The position numbers were made by a program, and so were the translations under genes. This document shows, in pieces, positions 25,197 to 37,322 of a DNA stretch of 64,000 nucleotides. The stretch's first letter is position 1. Each line of letters starts with the position of its first letter. Under the pieces are notes generated by a model that saw nothing but the letters and a program-made list of their open reading frames with translations, did not search any database and was not told where the DNA came from. Location of the stretch: assembly GCF_002865645.1 (NCBI RefSeq), contig NW_020194685.1, forward strand, positions 496,001 to 560,000. The letters run 5' to 3'. This stretch comes from Hyaloscypha bicolor E. Its lineage: Eukaryota; Ascomycota; Leotiomycetes; Helotiales; Hyaloscyphaceae.

Positions 25197-25367
25197 TATT
25201 AGAAAGTACCTGGATATTCTGGCTAGAAAGTATATATACGGGTAATCTATATATATATAAGCCTTTAAGGTTTTATATCTTTTATAACTTATTTTTTTTC
25301 TTAAGTTTTAGTTAATATAACTTGGATTACTTTCTAACTTATTATCTTTTTAGTAATTTCTTTTATA
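25197..25367 (+). repeat. 3' LTR of Gyp-2 (171 bp, heavily C-to-T mutated)
   Basis: It starts TATTAGAAAGTACCTGG and ends TTCTTTTATA. It aligns with 16682-16852 over its whole length, mainly by C-to-T and G-to-A differences. It is followed by the GCCTA target duplication. Confidence 0.85.
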
Positions 25368-25372
25368 GCCTA

Positions 25373-26052
25373 TAATATTAGAAATAACTTCTTTAATTAG
25401 ATTATTATATATTAGTAGCTTTTAAAATCCCTAGCTTTTTATTAAAAAAAATTTAAATTAGATAAAATAACTTTAAATAACTAATAGTTGTTTTTTTAAT
25501 AAACTAATATTTTTTTAGAATAAATTTAAGCTTTTAAGGGCCTTATATAAATCTTATAAGCTTAGCTTAATATAAGGGAAAATTATTATTATATTTAATA
25601 GCTTTTAGAAGAAATATTTTATTTAGGCTATATAGTTATAAGCTAAGCTATAAGTTAATATAGAAAATAATAAAAAAATAATTTATTTTTAATATTATTA
25701 TTCTTAATTATAAAAGAAAGCCCTATTATAAGTTATATTATAAATAAAGAATATAGGCTAATAAGAAATGATTTTAAAGCTATATAATTGATTAAATATT
25801 ATATATAATATATAAAAAGAAATAAATAGTAATAAATAATAAATAATAGTATTTTAGTAAAAAGAATAAGCTTTTTATAATTTATTTTATAAAGTTTAAA
25901 TATAGTTTTATAACTAAATTAAATTAAATAATTATTTTTAGAGTTTAGTTCCTTAAAAAAGTTTTATATAACTCTTATATTAGTAAAAAAACCTGAGAAT
26001 TTTAAAAACTATATTATTATTATTTAATAAATAATATTAGACTTAGAATAGA
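25373..26052 (+). mobile_element. Internal remnant of host element E between Gyp-2 and Gyp-3
   Basis: AT-saturated sequence between the right target duplication of Gyp-2 and the left LTR of Gyp-3. It continues the element whose LTR-like ends lie at 16508-16681 and 32608-32785. No coding domain could be recognised, so E may be a short, non-autonomous LTR element or a deletion product. Confidence 0.5.
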
Positions 26053-26372
26053 TATTATAGTTATTATAATATATAGTACTAGTAGAAGTTAGACTAGAGC
26101 TAGAGAGGTATTTAATATCTGAGAGAGATATCTAGTATTTAAGAAAGGTATCTAATATCTAAAAGAAGTATCTAGTATCTAAATAAGACATTTATAGTTA
26201 CCTAATTATTATATATAATTCCGAGCTTAAATTAGTATATGAGCTTATATATAGCTTGTAATTATTTAGATCTGAGGCTTCTTTAAAATTCTCTTCTTTT
26301 TTTAGCTTTAAATTATTAAAATAGAAATAGTCTAATTATATTTTTTAGGCCTTATATCTTATACTTATAATA
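26053..26372 (+). repeat. 5' LTR of Gyp-3 (320 bp) with four ~20-bp units
   Basis: Matches 31967-32246 but carries about four copies of a ~20-bp unit with GATATCTAGTATCTAA-type cores (about 26095-26195), against two in the 3' LTR. That accounts for the 40-bp length difference. Confidence 0.8.
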
Positions 26373-29300
26373 TAATTTAAAACTTACTTATTTTTTAATC
26401 TTATAGAGAATTTAAATAATATTTATCTAATTAGTTTTTAATAAATATAAATATAATATACTATAGTTATTCCCGTATTAGTTAACTAATATTAGAATAA
26501 AAGAAAGCCCTAGAATAATTAGGTAAGCAAATAGGCTAGTAATCTTATTACTAAATAAAGATCTTTAAGAAAGCAAGTTCCAGAATAATTAGGTAAGTTA
26601 AAAGAAACTATAGTATGAGATACTATTAGTATATTACTAGAAAATAGACTAGAGCCTCTTATTAAATCTCCTAAGAAATCCGAATATCCTATTAATACTT
26701 ATAATAAAAGAAATTTTTTTTTTTAGAAAGCTAAGGAAAAAGAAAAACCTGTCTTATTAAAAATAAACTTCTAAAAGTTATTCTAAAACCCAGAGGCTTT
26801 ATATAAGGAAATTATTAAGCTAATTCTAAAAATATATAATATTCTTACTTATAGTAAGAATTATTATAATTAGCTAAGAGAAACCAAGTAAGCCTTATAA
26901 AAGAATAAAGCTATTATTAAAAAGCTTATTATATAGCCTATAGAAATAATTGGTTCTCTTATTTTAGAAAATAGATATTTAGTTAAACTTCCTAACTCTT
27001 TTATTTTTAAAGATATAATTAAGAATAGTATTATATTTAATAATTAGTTAGTTTAGATTAAGAATAAGCTCTATAGTAATTCTAATATTTACTAGATAAA
27101 AAACCTTAAGATTATTTATATTTCTGGCTATATAAGTAATTATATTTTTATATTAATCTCTTTTTACCTAAATCAGGATAGTTAATATATATATAAGACT
27201 ATTAGAGAACTATATACTTACCTAAAGAAGCTATATAGTAACCCGAATAAAAAATATAATACTTAGTAAGCCTTTAAAAAGCTATTTATAAAAAAGGGCT
27301 AGACTTTTTAGGAATTTTATATCCTATTTCTAAGATATATAATAGATAGAAATATTAACTTATAGGACTTTAAGAATAACTTAAATAATAAACTTACCTG
27401 GAAGCTCTAAGAGGCTATAGCTATATACTATAATAACCCGGCTATTTATATTATAGAATTTATATAATACTATATTATAAATAACTAGTAGATTTAAGCT
27501 TATTATAAAAAGAAAGACTAGATATCTAAAAAAGCTAATAAAGATATAGATAAGCCAAGTCAGGAACTACTTCTTATATAAAGCCTGTTTCTAAAACCCT
27601 AGTAATAGATAAGCCTATTATTCTAAAGCCCAGATTCTTAGATCTTAAATACTATAATTATAATAGATTTAGTTATATATCTAGAAACTATCTAGAGCCC
27701 AAAATAAAGTATATAAAGTAAGTCTTAGTAGCCAAGCTAGTAGTACTTACTATAAGTAAGCTATTTAAGAATATAGAATAGGGAAATAAGAACTCCTAAA
27801 AGAAGTCTTCTTTTTAGGGCTATATTATATAAATATAGTAGAAGTTAATTTAAGCTAGTTACTAGAAAATAAAGTATTTATATTTCTTTATATAATTAGT
27901 AATAATAAATTAGGTATTAAGATTTCTTCTCTTATTAATACTAGAGTAAATAAATATATTTTTATTAATTCCAAGTTTATAAGAATAATTAAATAATTTC
28001 TAGATATTAAGCCTATTTAATTAGTATTATCCTATAATATAAAAAGATTTAATAATAAGTAGGCTATATTTATTACTTATTATATTAAGCTTATATTCTT
28101 AATTAATAAATAGAAGGTTCTAGTACCTATACTAGTTATAAGACTAGGTAAGTATAATATAATTTTGGGATAATAGTAATTTATAAATACTAGTATCCTA
28201 ATTAATTATAAGAATAAAAGATTAATCTGGCCAGATAATTAGCCTAGAAAAAAGAATTAGAATAAGGTCCTAAGTACTATATATAAGAACTTGAAATCTG
28301 GAAAAAGTAATTAGTACTAAGAAAATACAAATAAAAGAAATAAAGCTATAGTTATAAATAAGTTCTAGAGACCTTAATTTATAAAAAGGAAACTTTTTTA
28401 TTCTTTTCCTAAGCCGGATTTAGAAAGCTATATATAGTAAAGAAATTAAGCTTAATACTATAGAGAAATACAAGTAGCCTTAGGGAATATAAAGATTTCT
28501 CCCAAACTAGAAATAAGAATATTAAAACTATACTATTTAAAGAAAAGCTATAAGGTCTAGTTAAGGCCTATAATTAATATTATAGGTATCTTACTAGCTA
28601 CTTTTTAAATAAATCTATAGAAAAAAGAGAACCTTTTTTTTATAATATTATTTTTTGAGATTAATAAAGAGCTAGAATTATAGTAAAAAAATAAGTTTAT
28701 TTTAGGTAAATAATAGCCAGGAGAAATAAAGCTATAATAGCTAGTAAAAGTTTTATTAGAAAAGTTTAAGGATTTTATAGATATCTTTTTAAAAAAAGTA
28801 TTAAATATCTTATTTCTATATTAATTATATAATTATAAGATTTAGATTAATAATCCCAAAGGCCTAAAAAGCCTAGAATATTTCCCGCTTTATTAATAAT
28901 TAACCTATAAGCTATAGGAAGTTAAGTATTTCCTTAAAAAGAACCTCTAATAAAGCTTTATTAAGCTAAGCTAGTTCTTTTTTATATTTCTAATTCTTTT
29001 TATAAAAAAGACTAATAAAGCTTTCTAATTCTATATTAATTATTATAAGCTAAATAACTTAATATAAAAGAACTATTATTCTCTTTTTCTTATTTATAAG
29101 ACCCTTATATAACTAGCTTAAGCCAAGGTTTATATAAAGCTAGATATCCGGTAAGTATTTTATTAGATTCAAATAAATCCGGAATTAGAAGAATTTATAA
29201 TATTTTATATAAAATATAGGACCTATAAATATAAATTTTTTTAGAAAGGCCTAACTAATAGCTTTATTATATATTAGAAATATATAAATAATATTTTCTT

Positions 29301-31966
29301 TAATTACCTTAATATCTTTTATATAACTTATTTAAATAATATTCTAATTTACTTAAATAATTTCTTAAAATATAAAAACTATATATAAAAAGTCCTTTAG
29401 TAATTATAGGATACTAGTTTCTAAATAAATATTAAGAAATTAGAGTTTAAGATTATTTATATAAAGTATCTAGGCTTTATTATCTTTATTAGAAATATTA
29501 AAATAAATCTAGATAAGATAATAGTTATTAAGAACTAGTAATTACTAAAAATAATTAAGAAAATATAAGGCTTTCTGGGCTTTTATAATTTTTATTAGTA
29601 TTTTATTATAGAATATAGCTATATAATAAAGTTTCTAATAGCTCTAATATATAAGAGAATTCTATTTAAATAAATAAATTAGTATTAAGAAGGTTTTATA
29701 AAGCTAAAGTAAGCTATATTTTTAATACTAATTCTATATTACTATAACCTAAATTTTTTTACTATAATTAAAATAAATATATTAAATAGAGTTATAGCTA
29801 GTATTTTCTTATAATAAGACTCCTAAATAGAACTCTAGTACCTAATAATATTCTTTTTTAAAACTATATAGCTAATAAAACTAAATTATAATATTTATAA
29901 TAAAAAGATATTTATTATTATTTTCTTTTTAATTAAATAGTAAATAGAGCTAAAAGGCCTATAGGAGGCACTCTTTATAATTTATTTAAACTACTAAGCT
30001 CTCGAATACTTTATAATTATAAAGAAGCTTTTAGTAAGATAAGCTTACTAAGTAAAATACTTTTCCTATTACTATTTCAAGCTTATATATTAAATAGGTA
30101 AGTTAAATAAATAAATAAATACCCTAAATAGGAAATATAAAGATATAACTACTTAAAGTAAAATAATAATAGCCTATTAAACCCAAATTCTTTTCCTATA
30201 ATAAAAAATTAATAATAATATTATATAGGATCTCTAATTAGTTCTAATTAAGACTTTTATAAGCCTAGTTTAAGAAAAAACCTAATATAATAATATTTAG
30301 TTAGTAAATAAGCTATTAAGTAAGAACTAAAAGTTACTAGAATTAGAAAAGCTATAGAATAAAGTAAGAAATAAAAAAAAAGATATTTAAATATTATAAA
30401 ATAGCCTTTTTTAATAATATAGTAAACTATTTATATCTAATAATATAATAATACCCGAAATACCCTTATATATTACCCTTATTTAGGAGGCCTATATATA
30501 GTTCCTAATAGAATATTTAGGATAAACTAAGCTTTAATAGCTTTTTTAGGCCTATTATTACTAGCTAGACTAAGATATAAATATTAATTAGTATAGAAAT
30601 AACTATTATATTTACTAATAATCCTATATTTCTAGAAATAAGAAGCCAGAGCTTTTATATCTATTACTAGTTCCTAATTATCTCTAATAATATTTATTAG
30701 TAGATTTTAAAAAGTATCTAAAGAATAGAAATAAATATAATATAATAGTAATCTTTATTAATTATCTAAATAAGTATCCTATTATAATTTTTATTCGAGA
30801 TATAGTAATAATTAAAAAGTTAGTACTTCTATTTCTTACTTATATAGTTTATTAAATTAGTATTCCGGAAATTATAATATTTAATTAAGGCCTCTAGTTT
30901 ATATCAGATTTCTAAAGCAAGTTTTATAAATATATTAATATAAAGCTCAAGTTATTAATTACTAATTATTCCTAAACTAATAGCTAGATAAAGATTATTA
31001 ACTAATACTTTAACTAATACTTTAACTAATAACTATATTCCTATATAAATTACTATTAGAATAATTGAAACAAATAAATAGTAATAATTAACTACTAGTA
31101 AATAGCTCTAGTTTATAAAACTATAGGCTAATTCCTATTTCTTATAAAAAAGAATTATAAACTATAGATATTATTTAACTAGAAAATCCAAATATAATTA
31201 AATATCTCGAAAAAAGAGCTAAATAGATAGGAAATAAAGGCTCTAGTAATATAACTTTATAAATTATAGTAAAAGATATAAGAGAATATAATATAAATAT
31301 AAGAATATTATATTATTTAAGCTAATAAATATTACTAACTAGTAAACTTCGGAATAGGAAATAAGATATAAATTACTACTAAATACTAAAAGAATAATTA
31401 TCTAAGCTATAAGCTAGCTTACTAAATAAAAGAACTATATAAAATCCTGGAATAAATAGGATATTTTTTTAGGCTTAAGCTTCTAGAATTAATAAGAATA
31501 TATCTAGTATTCTATATAAAGAAGCTATATAAAGACCTAGATAATTCTCTTTCCGGATAAGTAAATCCAGAATCTCTATTATTAGAATTATAAAACAGGG
31601 AAATAGAATATAAAGTTTAAGAGATACTAGTAATAAAGCTATTTTATAGGAAGCTAAAATATTAAGTTTAGTAAAAAGAATAAAACCCAGATCCGAAATA
31701 GTATTCTGTTTCCTTATTAAGTAATAGTATTTTAGCTTTTTAAAGCTTCTATAATAAGAACTCCGAATAGCTAGAGCTATTTTAGAATCTTTCCTATTAG
31801 TTAAACTATACTAAGAATAATATATTACTAGAACTATATAATATAAATAGAAATCTTTTAAAGTTATATATAAAAGGCCCTAGCTTTTAATATATAACTT
31901 ATAATTTAGAAATTTAATAGAAACTTTTAAAGCTTAAAAATAAGCTTATTTTAAAAAAGGAAATAA

Positions 31967-32246
31967 TATTATAGTTATTATAATATATAGTACTAGTAAG
32001 AATTAAACTAGAATTAAAAAGATATCTAGTATCTAAAAGAAATATCTAGTATCTAAATAAGGCATTTATAGTTATCTAATTATTATATATAACCCCGAGC
32101 TTAAGCTAGTATATAAGCCTATATATAGCTTATAATTATTTAGATCCGAGGCTTTTTTGAGATTCTCTTCTTTTTTTAGCTTTAAATTATTAAAATAAAG
32201 ATAATCTAACTATATTTTCTAGGCCCTAGATATTATACTTATAATA
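31967..32246 (+). repeat. 3' LTR of Gyp-3 (280 bp) with two ~20-bp units
   Basis: Begins TATTATAGTTATTATAATAT and ends ACTTATAATA, as does the 5' copy. It has two units of the ATATCTAGTATCT repeat near 32020-32060. Confidence 0.8.
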
Positions 32247-32251
32247 ATAAA

Positions 32252-32785
32252 GTTATAGTAAAGACTATTAGTTAATAGATATAGGCTTATATAATATAAT
32301 TATAAATTAGAAAACTATTCTAAAAATATATATAGCTTTTATATTTAAAATATATATAAAATAGGTTTTAAAAAATATAATTAAGGCTTATAAAAAGAAA
32401 GAACTATATTTATATTATAGTAATATTAGCTATTAAATATAGAATTATTTATATTTAATATTAATTAAATTAAAAGCTAATTTTAGAAGTTATATAATAA
32501 AAATTAGTATTTTAAAAATATATTAAATTAATAAGATTCTAAAAAAACTTAATTTTAATAATTTTAAAAATAAATAAGTTTTTAGTTTTATAAAAAGAAA
32601 AATAATATAATAAATTAAATCTATAATTTAAACTTAATTATATAATTTTTATTATTATAATTATAAGATATATAGCCTATATATATTTAGCTTATATAAG
32701 AATAAAACTCTTTTTTTTTCTAGTTATTTTTTCTTATATTAAAACTATTAGTTTTCTTTATATAAAGGCCTGGCCTATAATAATA
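32252..32785 (+). mobile_element. Right part of host element E with probable 3' LTR (about 32608-32785)
   Basis: AT-saturated. From about 32608 to AAAGGCCTGGCCTATAATA it matches 16508-16681 plus the bases at 25368-25376. This shows that Gyp-2 inserted only a few bases from the end of the left LTR of E. Confidence 0.55.
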
Positions 32786-33400
32786 TATAAAGAGAAATAT
32801 TATTAATAATTATTATTTAATAAATATAATATATATTAAATTATTTCTTATATTATTTTTAATTATATTTAATATTTTTATTTTTATTATTTAATATATA
32901 TTTAAAAAATATAATTATTAATATTATATTATATATTTTTAATTTTTTATAAACTTTAATTAAATTAAGAAATAGTTAATTTTTATATATAAGTATTAAT
33001 TTATTTAAAATATATAATATTATTATATATATTTTATAAATACTAGTTATATTTATTTATTAATAAAGTAATATATTTCTTTTAAATCTATTATATTTAA
33101 TTAGATCTAGTATTATATAATACTAGTTATATAATACTATTATATATAACTTAGTATATAGCTAGTATTTCTTTAGTTCGGTAGATAGCTTTTAGTTTAA
33201 TTTAAGCTCTTTACTATTACTATAATATTACTTTATTATAATATCTAGTTTATAAATTAGGCTATATATATTATTTATTGTTTATATTATATAATTATTA
33301 AGATTCTAGTAATATAATTATTATATTAATATTAGAACTTTTCTAAAAATATAAAGAATAGTATTTTTTTTTATTATATACTAATTTTCTAATCTAATTT
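32786..33400. other. AT-saturated sequence, unassigned
   Basis: Between element E and the inverted copia fragment. Almost pure A/T with no domain that I can read on either strand. Probably older repeat sequence. Confidence 0.5.
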
Positions 33401-34480
33401 AGTTTTATAATTTCTAATATTTCTAAATTTCTATTTATTTATTTTTTTAATATCTTTATTTATTTTTTATTAATATATTTTTATTTTTTATTTTATATAA
33501 AACTATTTATATTTAATTAGATATTTAAAAGTATTTAAAGGCTTTAATTTTATTATAAAGTTAGTAAAATTTAATTTTTTCTTAATTTATTTAACTTTTA
33601 TAATCTTTTATTATTTATATATCTAATAAAGATATATTATATTAATTATAAAGTATTTCTTTTATAGAATTTCTAGCTTAATAAAATATTTATATAGTAA
33701 TTTTAAATTTATATAAATAACTAGTAATAAATTAATTTCTAATATTTTATTAATTATAGATTTAACTAAAATATTTATATTAAAGCTATAGATTATATTA
33801 TATAGTTTAAAAGCTAGAATATTTCTAGTAATTCTCTTATATTTAGTAAAGAACTAATAAATAATATTAGTATATTAAATAGTATTTATTAGAACTAGAA
33901 TATATTTAATTTAGGAAAAGAGATTTCTATTATTTATAAATAAAATATTTATAAAAATAATTAAATATAAGAATTTCCTATTTAGCTTTATAAATTATAA
34001 TTTTCTAGTAATATTCTTAATTTACTATTTAATATATTTATTAAAAGTTTTTATATTATTTTTAATTAATTTAATAGTTTAAATAGCTATTAAAAGATTA
34101 TATATAGCTTTTAGTTAATAAACTAATATAATATATATTAGGTAATATATTAGGTAATATATTAGTTTTTAATAAAAAGATTTTAATATATAATACTTTT
34201 ATTATTTATTATAATAATATTTTTAATATTAATAATATTAATATTCTTATATTAATATTCTTATATTAATATTCTTATATTAATATTCTTATATTAATAT
34301 TCTTATATTAATATTCTTATATAAATAATACTTTTATTGAACTTGAAATTATAATTAATAATAAAGTATTTTTATTTCTTAGCTAGAAATATAGTTTTTT
34401 AAAGTTTTAATTATTTTACTTTAATAAAATTACTATTTCTAATATAGTAAATAATAATTAATAATAGCCTAAGCTTTATT
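33400..34480 (-). mobile_element. Ty1/copia fragment (family Cop-1 copy 3), inverted
   Basis: The reverse complement is collinear with about 48740-49660 of the copia element at 35646-50206, from just after the reverse transcriptase active-site region through RNase H. Part of it (33520-33980) is also a direct repeat of 35010-35470, which belongs to copy 2. The fragment is AT-saturated and has no identifiable LTR. Confidence 0.75.
34243..34322. repeat. 14-bp tandem repeat, about 5.7 copies
   Basis: Perfect tandem copies of ATTCTTATATTAAT, interrupting the collinearity of the inverted copia fragment. The identical units in an otherwise diverged block suggest a recent local expansion. Confidence 0.9.
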
Positions 34481-34870
34481 AAAACCGAGATTTTTTTATA
34501 TTTTATATTTCTTTTTTTTTATTATATTATTATATTATTATAATATATTTCTTTAGCTAAATTAATAACTAACTAGTTATATATTTTATAATTTCCAGAT
34601 ATCTAATATCTGAAATATTTTACTAGATATTAGATATTTCTTAGATATATATAATATAGCTGCTTTATTAGAGAAATATACTTGAAATATATTAGAAATA
34701 TTTAGAAGATTAAGCCCTTTCGGGATTAGTATACTATAGGATATATATATTTCTTTATAGCCTCTTATATTCTAGTTTTCTTTTTTTTAGCTTTAAATTA
34801 TTTTTATAAAAACCCTTTTATTTTATTTTTTAAGTTCTAAATATTATATTTATAATAACTAGATTCTTTT
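34481..34870. other. AT-rich segment with ATATCTAATATCT-type repeats
   Basis: Between two inverted copia fragments. Near 34590-34640 it holds GATATCTAATATCTG and TAGATATTAGATATTTC, similar to the units in the Gyp-3 LTRs, so it may contain LTR debris. No coding signal. Confidence 0.4.
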
Positions 34871-34879
34871 AAATACTTT

Positions 34880-35640
34880 ATATATTTATATATATTTTTT
34901 TATTCTATATTTTTATTTATTTCTATTTAATATATTTATTTCCTAATTTATTTATATTTAATTTATTTTTTTATATCTAATTATATAATATTTATATTAA
35001 TAAAATATTTAAAAGTATTTAATAGCTTTAATTTTATTATAAAGTTAGTAAAATTTAATTTTTTTTAAATTTATTTAACTTTTATAATCTCTTATTATTT
35101 ATATATCTAGTAAAAATATATTATATTAATTATTAAATATTTCTTTTAAGTAATATCTAATTTAATAAAGCATTTATATAATAATTTCAAATCTATATAA
35201 ATAACTAGTAATAGTTCTATTTTTAGTATTTTATTAATTATAAATTTAACTAAAGTATTTATATTAAAGCTATAAGCTATATTATAAAGTTTTAAAGCTA
35301 GAATACTTTTAATAACTTTCTTATATTTAATAAAAAACTAGTAAATAATATTAGTATATCTAGTTTTATTTACTAGAATTAGAATATATTTAATTTAAGA
35401 AAAAAGATCTTTATTATTTATAAATAAAGTATTTATAAAAATAATTAAATATAAGAATTCTTTTATTAGTTTTATAAATCTTAGTTCTTTAATAATAAGT
35501 CTTAAATTAGTAATTTCTAGATTCTAATATATTATATAATAGTTTTATAACTTTTAGAATAGAATTATTTTTTAGATTTAGCTTTTTAGTAAACTTATAA
35601 AATAAATTAATATAAAAATTATAATTAAATAAGATTATTA
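34880..35640 (-). mobile_element. Ty1/copia family Cop-1 copy 2, 3' part (left of insertion)
   Basis: The reverse complement matches the copia element at 35646-50206, from about position 48490 through the RNase H region to about 49700. A block of about 520 bp (equivalent to about 48643-49163) is missing near 35490. Its other half lies at 50207-51345, on the far side of the inserted copia copy 1. The two halves join exactly at the ATTAG target duplication. Confidence 0.8.
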
Positions 35641-35645
35641 ATTAG

Positions 35646-35944
35646 TATTAGTAAAGCTATTTTTTTAAAAGTTATATATATAATTACGGGATATAGAATA
35701 CGGGATATAAATAATAAAATATAGATAATAAGATATAAAATATAAAATATAGTTATATAATCTTATATTCTATTAATAACTCGACTAGTAAACTAGATTT
35801 CTTTAGACTTAGTAGATTTAGGAATTATATATTAATATTATAATATTATAATTCTTATTTTTAAATAATAATAATTTTACTAACTAATATAACTAGTATT
35901 TTTATATTTATATAATAGTATTATATATTACTAGTAAACTAATA
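35646..35944 (+). repeat. 5' LTR of Cop-1 copy 1 (299 bp)
   Basis: Starts TATTAGTAAAGCTATT and ends TAGTAAACTAATA. Equal in length to, and aligned throughout with, 49908-50206. It contains several short AATAAGATATA-type repeats. Confidence 0.88.
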
Positions 35945-36349
35945 CTAATTAGTTTATTTTATATTAAAGAAAGAAACTATTTATTAATTTTATAAAAGTA
36001 TTTAATAGCCTATAAAAAAGATATCTAGCTCTTACTAATTAATAAGTAATTAGCTATTTATTTATTTATTTATTTAATTTCTACTACTTTTTAAAACTAA
36101 CTTCTTTTAGCCCTAGAACTATTTTCTTAGAAACTATCTTTTCTATTTATATAATACTTGTATTTATAGAACCCTTTTTCCGGAATATATATTCTATATA
36201 TATCTTTAAAAATCTTTAATTACTATTTTAATTTTATTATTAAATTAAGTTCTTTAAGCTTTAGATTCTTTTAGAATTATAATATTTTACTTTCTAAATT
36301 TCTTATTATAAATAAAATATTTAAAAGTAAAATATTTACTTTAATATTC

Positions 36350-36490
36350 TATTAGATATCTAGTATCTAAACCAGGTATCTAATATCTTAACTACTAGAT
36401 ATCTAATATCTTAATAACTAGATATTTAATATTTTAACTAGATATCTAATATCTAAATTAGGTATCTAAATTAGGTATCTAAATATCTTT
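36350..36490. repeat. Cluster of ATATCTAATATCT-type units
   Basis: At least six imperfect copies of GATATCTAATATCT or GGTATCTAAAT in the 5' internal region of the copia element. The motif is shared with the Gyp-3 LTRs and with 34590-34640. Confidence 0.7.
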
Positions 36491-36885
36491 ATTATTAAAT
36501 CTTTTCTATAAACCTATTATAAATTACCTTACTTTTAAATCCCTTCTACTATAAACTATATATATATATTAGAAAGAATTTAAACTTGGTTTAATATAGA
36601 TATTAATAAGGAAAAAAAACTAATTAAGAAATAGAAAAATAATATTAATTTAGTAATTATAATAAAGACTAAATTTTAGAAATATATAATTACTAAGATA
36701 TATTAATATATTTTATATAAGAAAAGTAATAATAATTTATAGGATTTATTCTAGAATAATTTTAAAAACTTTAATATTATAATATATTTCTATAAGACTT
36801 TTAAGTCTAATTTTAGTATAATAGTATTTATATTAAATAGAACTATAGAAACCTTACTATTATATAATTCTTTATTAATCTTATC

Positions 36886-36888
<3 letters not shown>

Positions 36889-36919
<31 letters not shown>
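36889..36919. repeat. (TA)n microsatellite, about 31 bp
   Basis: An uninterrupted AT dinucleotide run inside the copia internal region, 105 bp left of the Gyp-1 insertion. Confidence 0.95.
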
Positions 36920-36924
<5 letters not shown>

Positions 36925-37024
36925 AAGCTAATATTATTAATAATAATCTAATTAAAATAAATCTTTTTAGGAATCTATTATATTAATTTATTTTATTTTA
37001 GATAAAACTAGATATAAGAGAACT

Positions 37025-37322
37025 TATAATATATATAAAATTATATATAACTAAAAGGCATATAATAAACCTTAGATATTATAGGTATTAATTAGAGAAA
37101 TTAATAGCCCTTTAATATTATAACTAATTATTATTTATATTATATATATTAGGTTTATAAATTACTAATTATATATATATTATTAGGGCTTCCTATTTAG
37201 AGGAGGCTTCCCTAGACCTTATAGGAGAAATAGAGATTAGTTTTATACTAAATTTAATACTATAGTTTTATAACTTACTAATTTATTCTATTATCTTATT
37301 ACTTACTAATAAATATCTTATA
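37025..37322 (+). repeat. 5' LTR of Gyp-1 copy B (298 bp)
   Basis: TATAATATATATAAAATTAT at the left end and AATATCTTATA at the right. It is preceded by GAACT. Confidence 0.88.

Larger units (their letters stand above)
16682..25367 (+). mobile_element. Ty3/gypsy chromovirus, family Gyp-2, full length 8686 bp, RIP-degraded
   Basis: Bounded by 171-bp LTRs at 16682-16852 and 25197-25367, with the 5-bp target duplication GCCTA at 16677-16681 and 25368-25372. Decayed + strand domains occur in order. Gag is at about 17560-18150, with a zinc-knuckle remnant near 18370. Reverse transcriptase is at about 19610-19930 (FLDNILIYS from FLDD). RNase H is at about 20330-20640, integrase at about 21000-21950 and the chromodomain at about 22070-22250. 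About 2.9 kb then follows with no recognised domain. It translates as a charged, probably coiled protein (for example around 23090-23170) with the same stop pattern. The 5' LTR and leader to about 17150 have ordinary base composition, whereas the rest is AT-saturated. Confidence 0.9.
26053..32246 (+). mobile_element. Ty3/gypsy chromovirus, family Gyp-3, 6194 bp, RIP-degraded
   Basis: LTRs at 26053-26372 (320 bp) and 31967-32246 (280 bp). Flanks ATAGA at 26048-26052 and ATAAA at 32247-32251 are a likely 5-bp target duplication with one G-to-A change. Decayed + strand domains are gag (about 26760-27700), protease-like sequence near 27900-28150, reverse transcriptase (about 28930-29350, YLNNILIYL from YLDDILIY), RNase H (about 29740-30080), integrase (about 30640-31150) and a chromodomain (about 31590-31700), ending close to the 3' LTR. 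Unlike Gyp-1 and Gyp-2, there is no long extra segment after the chromodomain. Confidence 0.88.

Noticed and set aside
24589..25315. Open frames 24589-24783 and 25109-25315
   Set aside because: Hydrophobic low-complexity text in AT-saturated Gyp-2 sequence. The second overlaps the 3' LTR.
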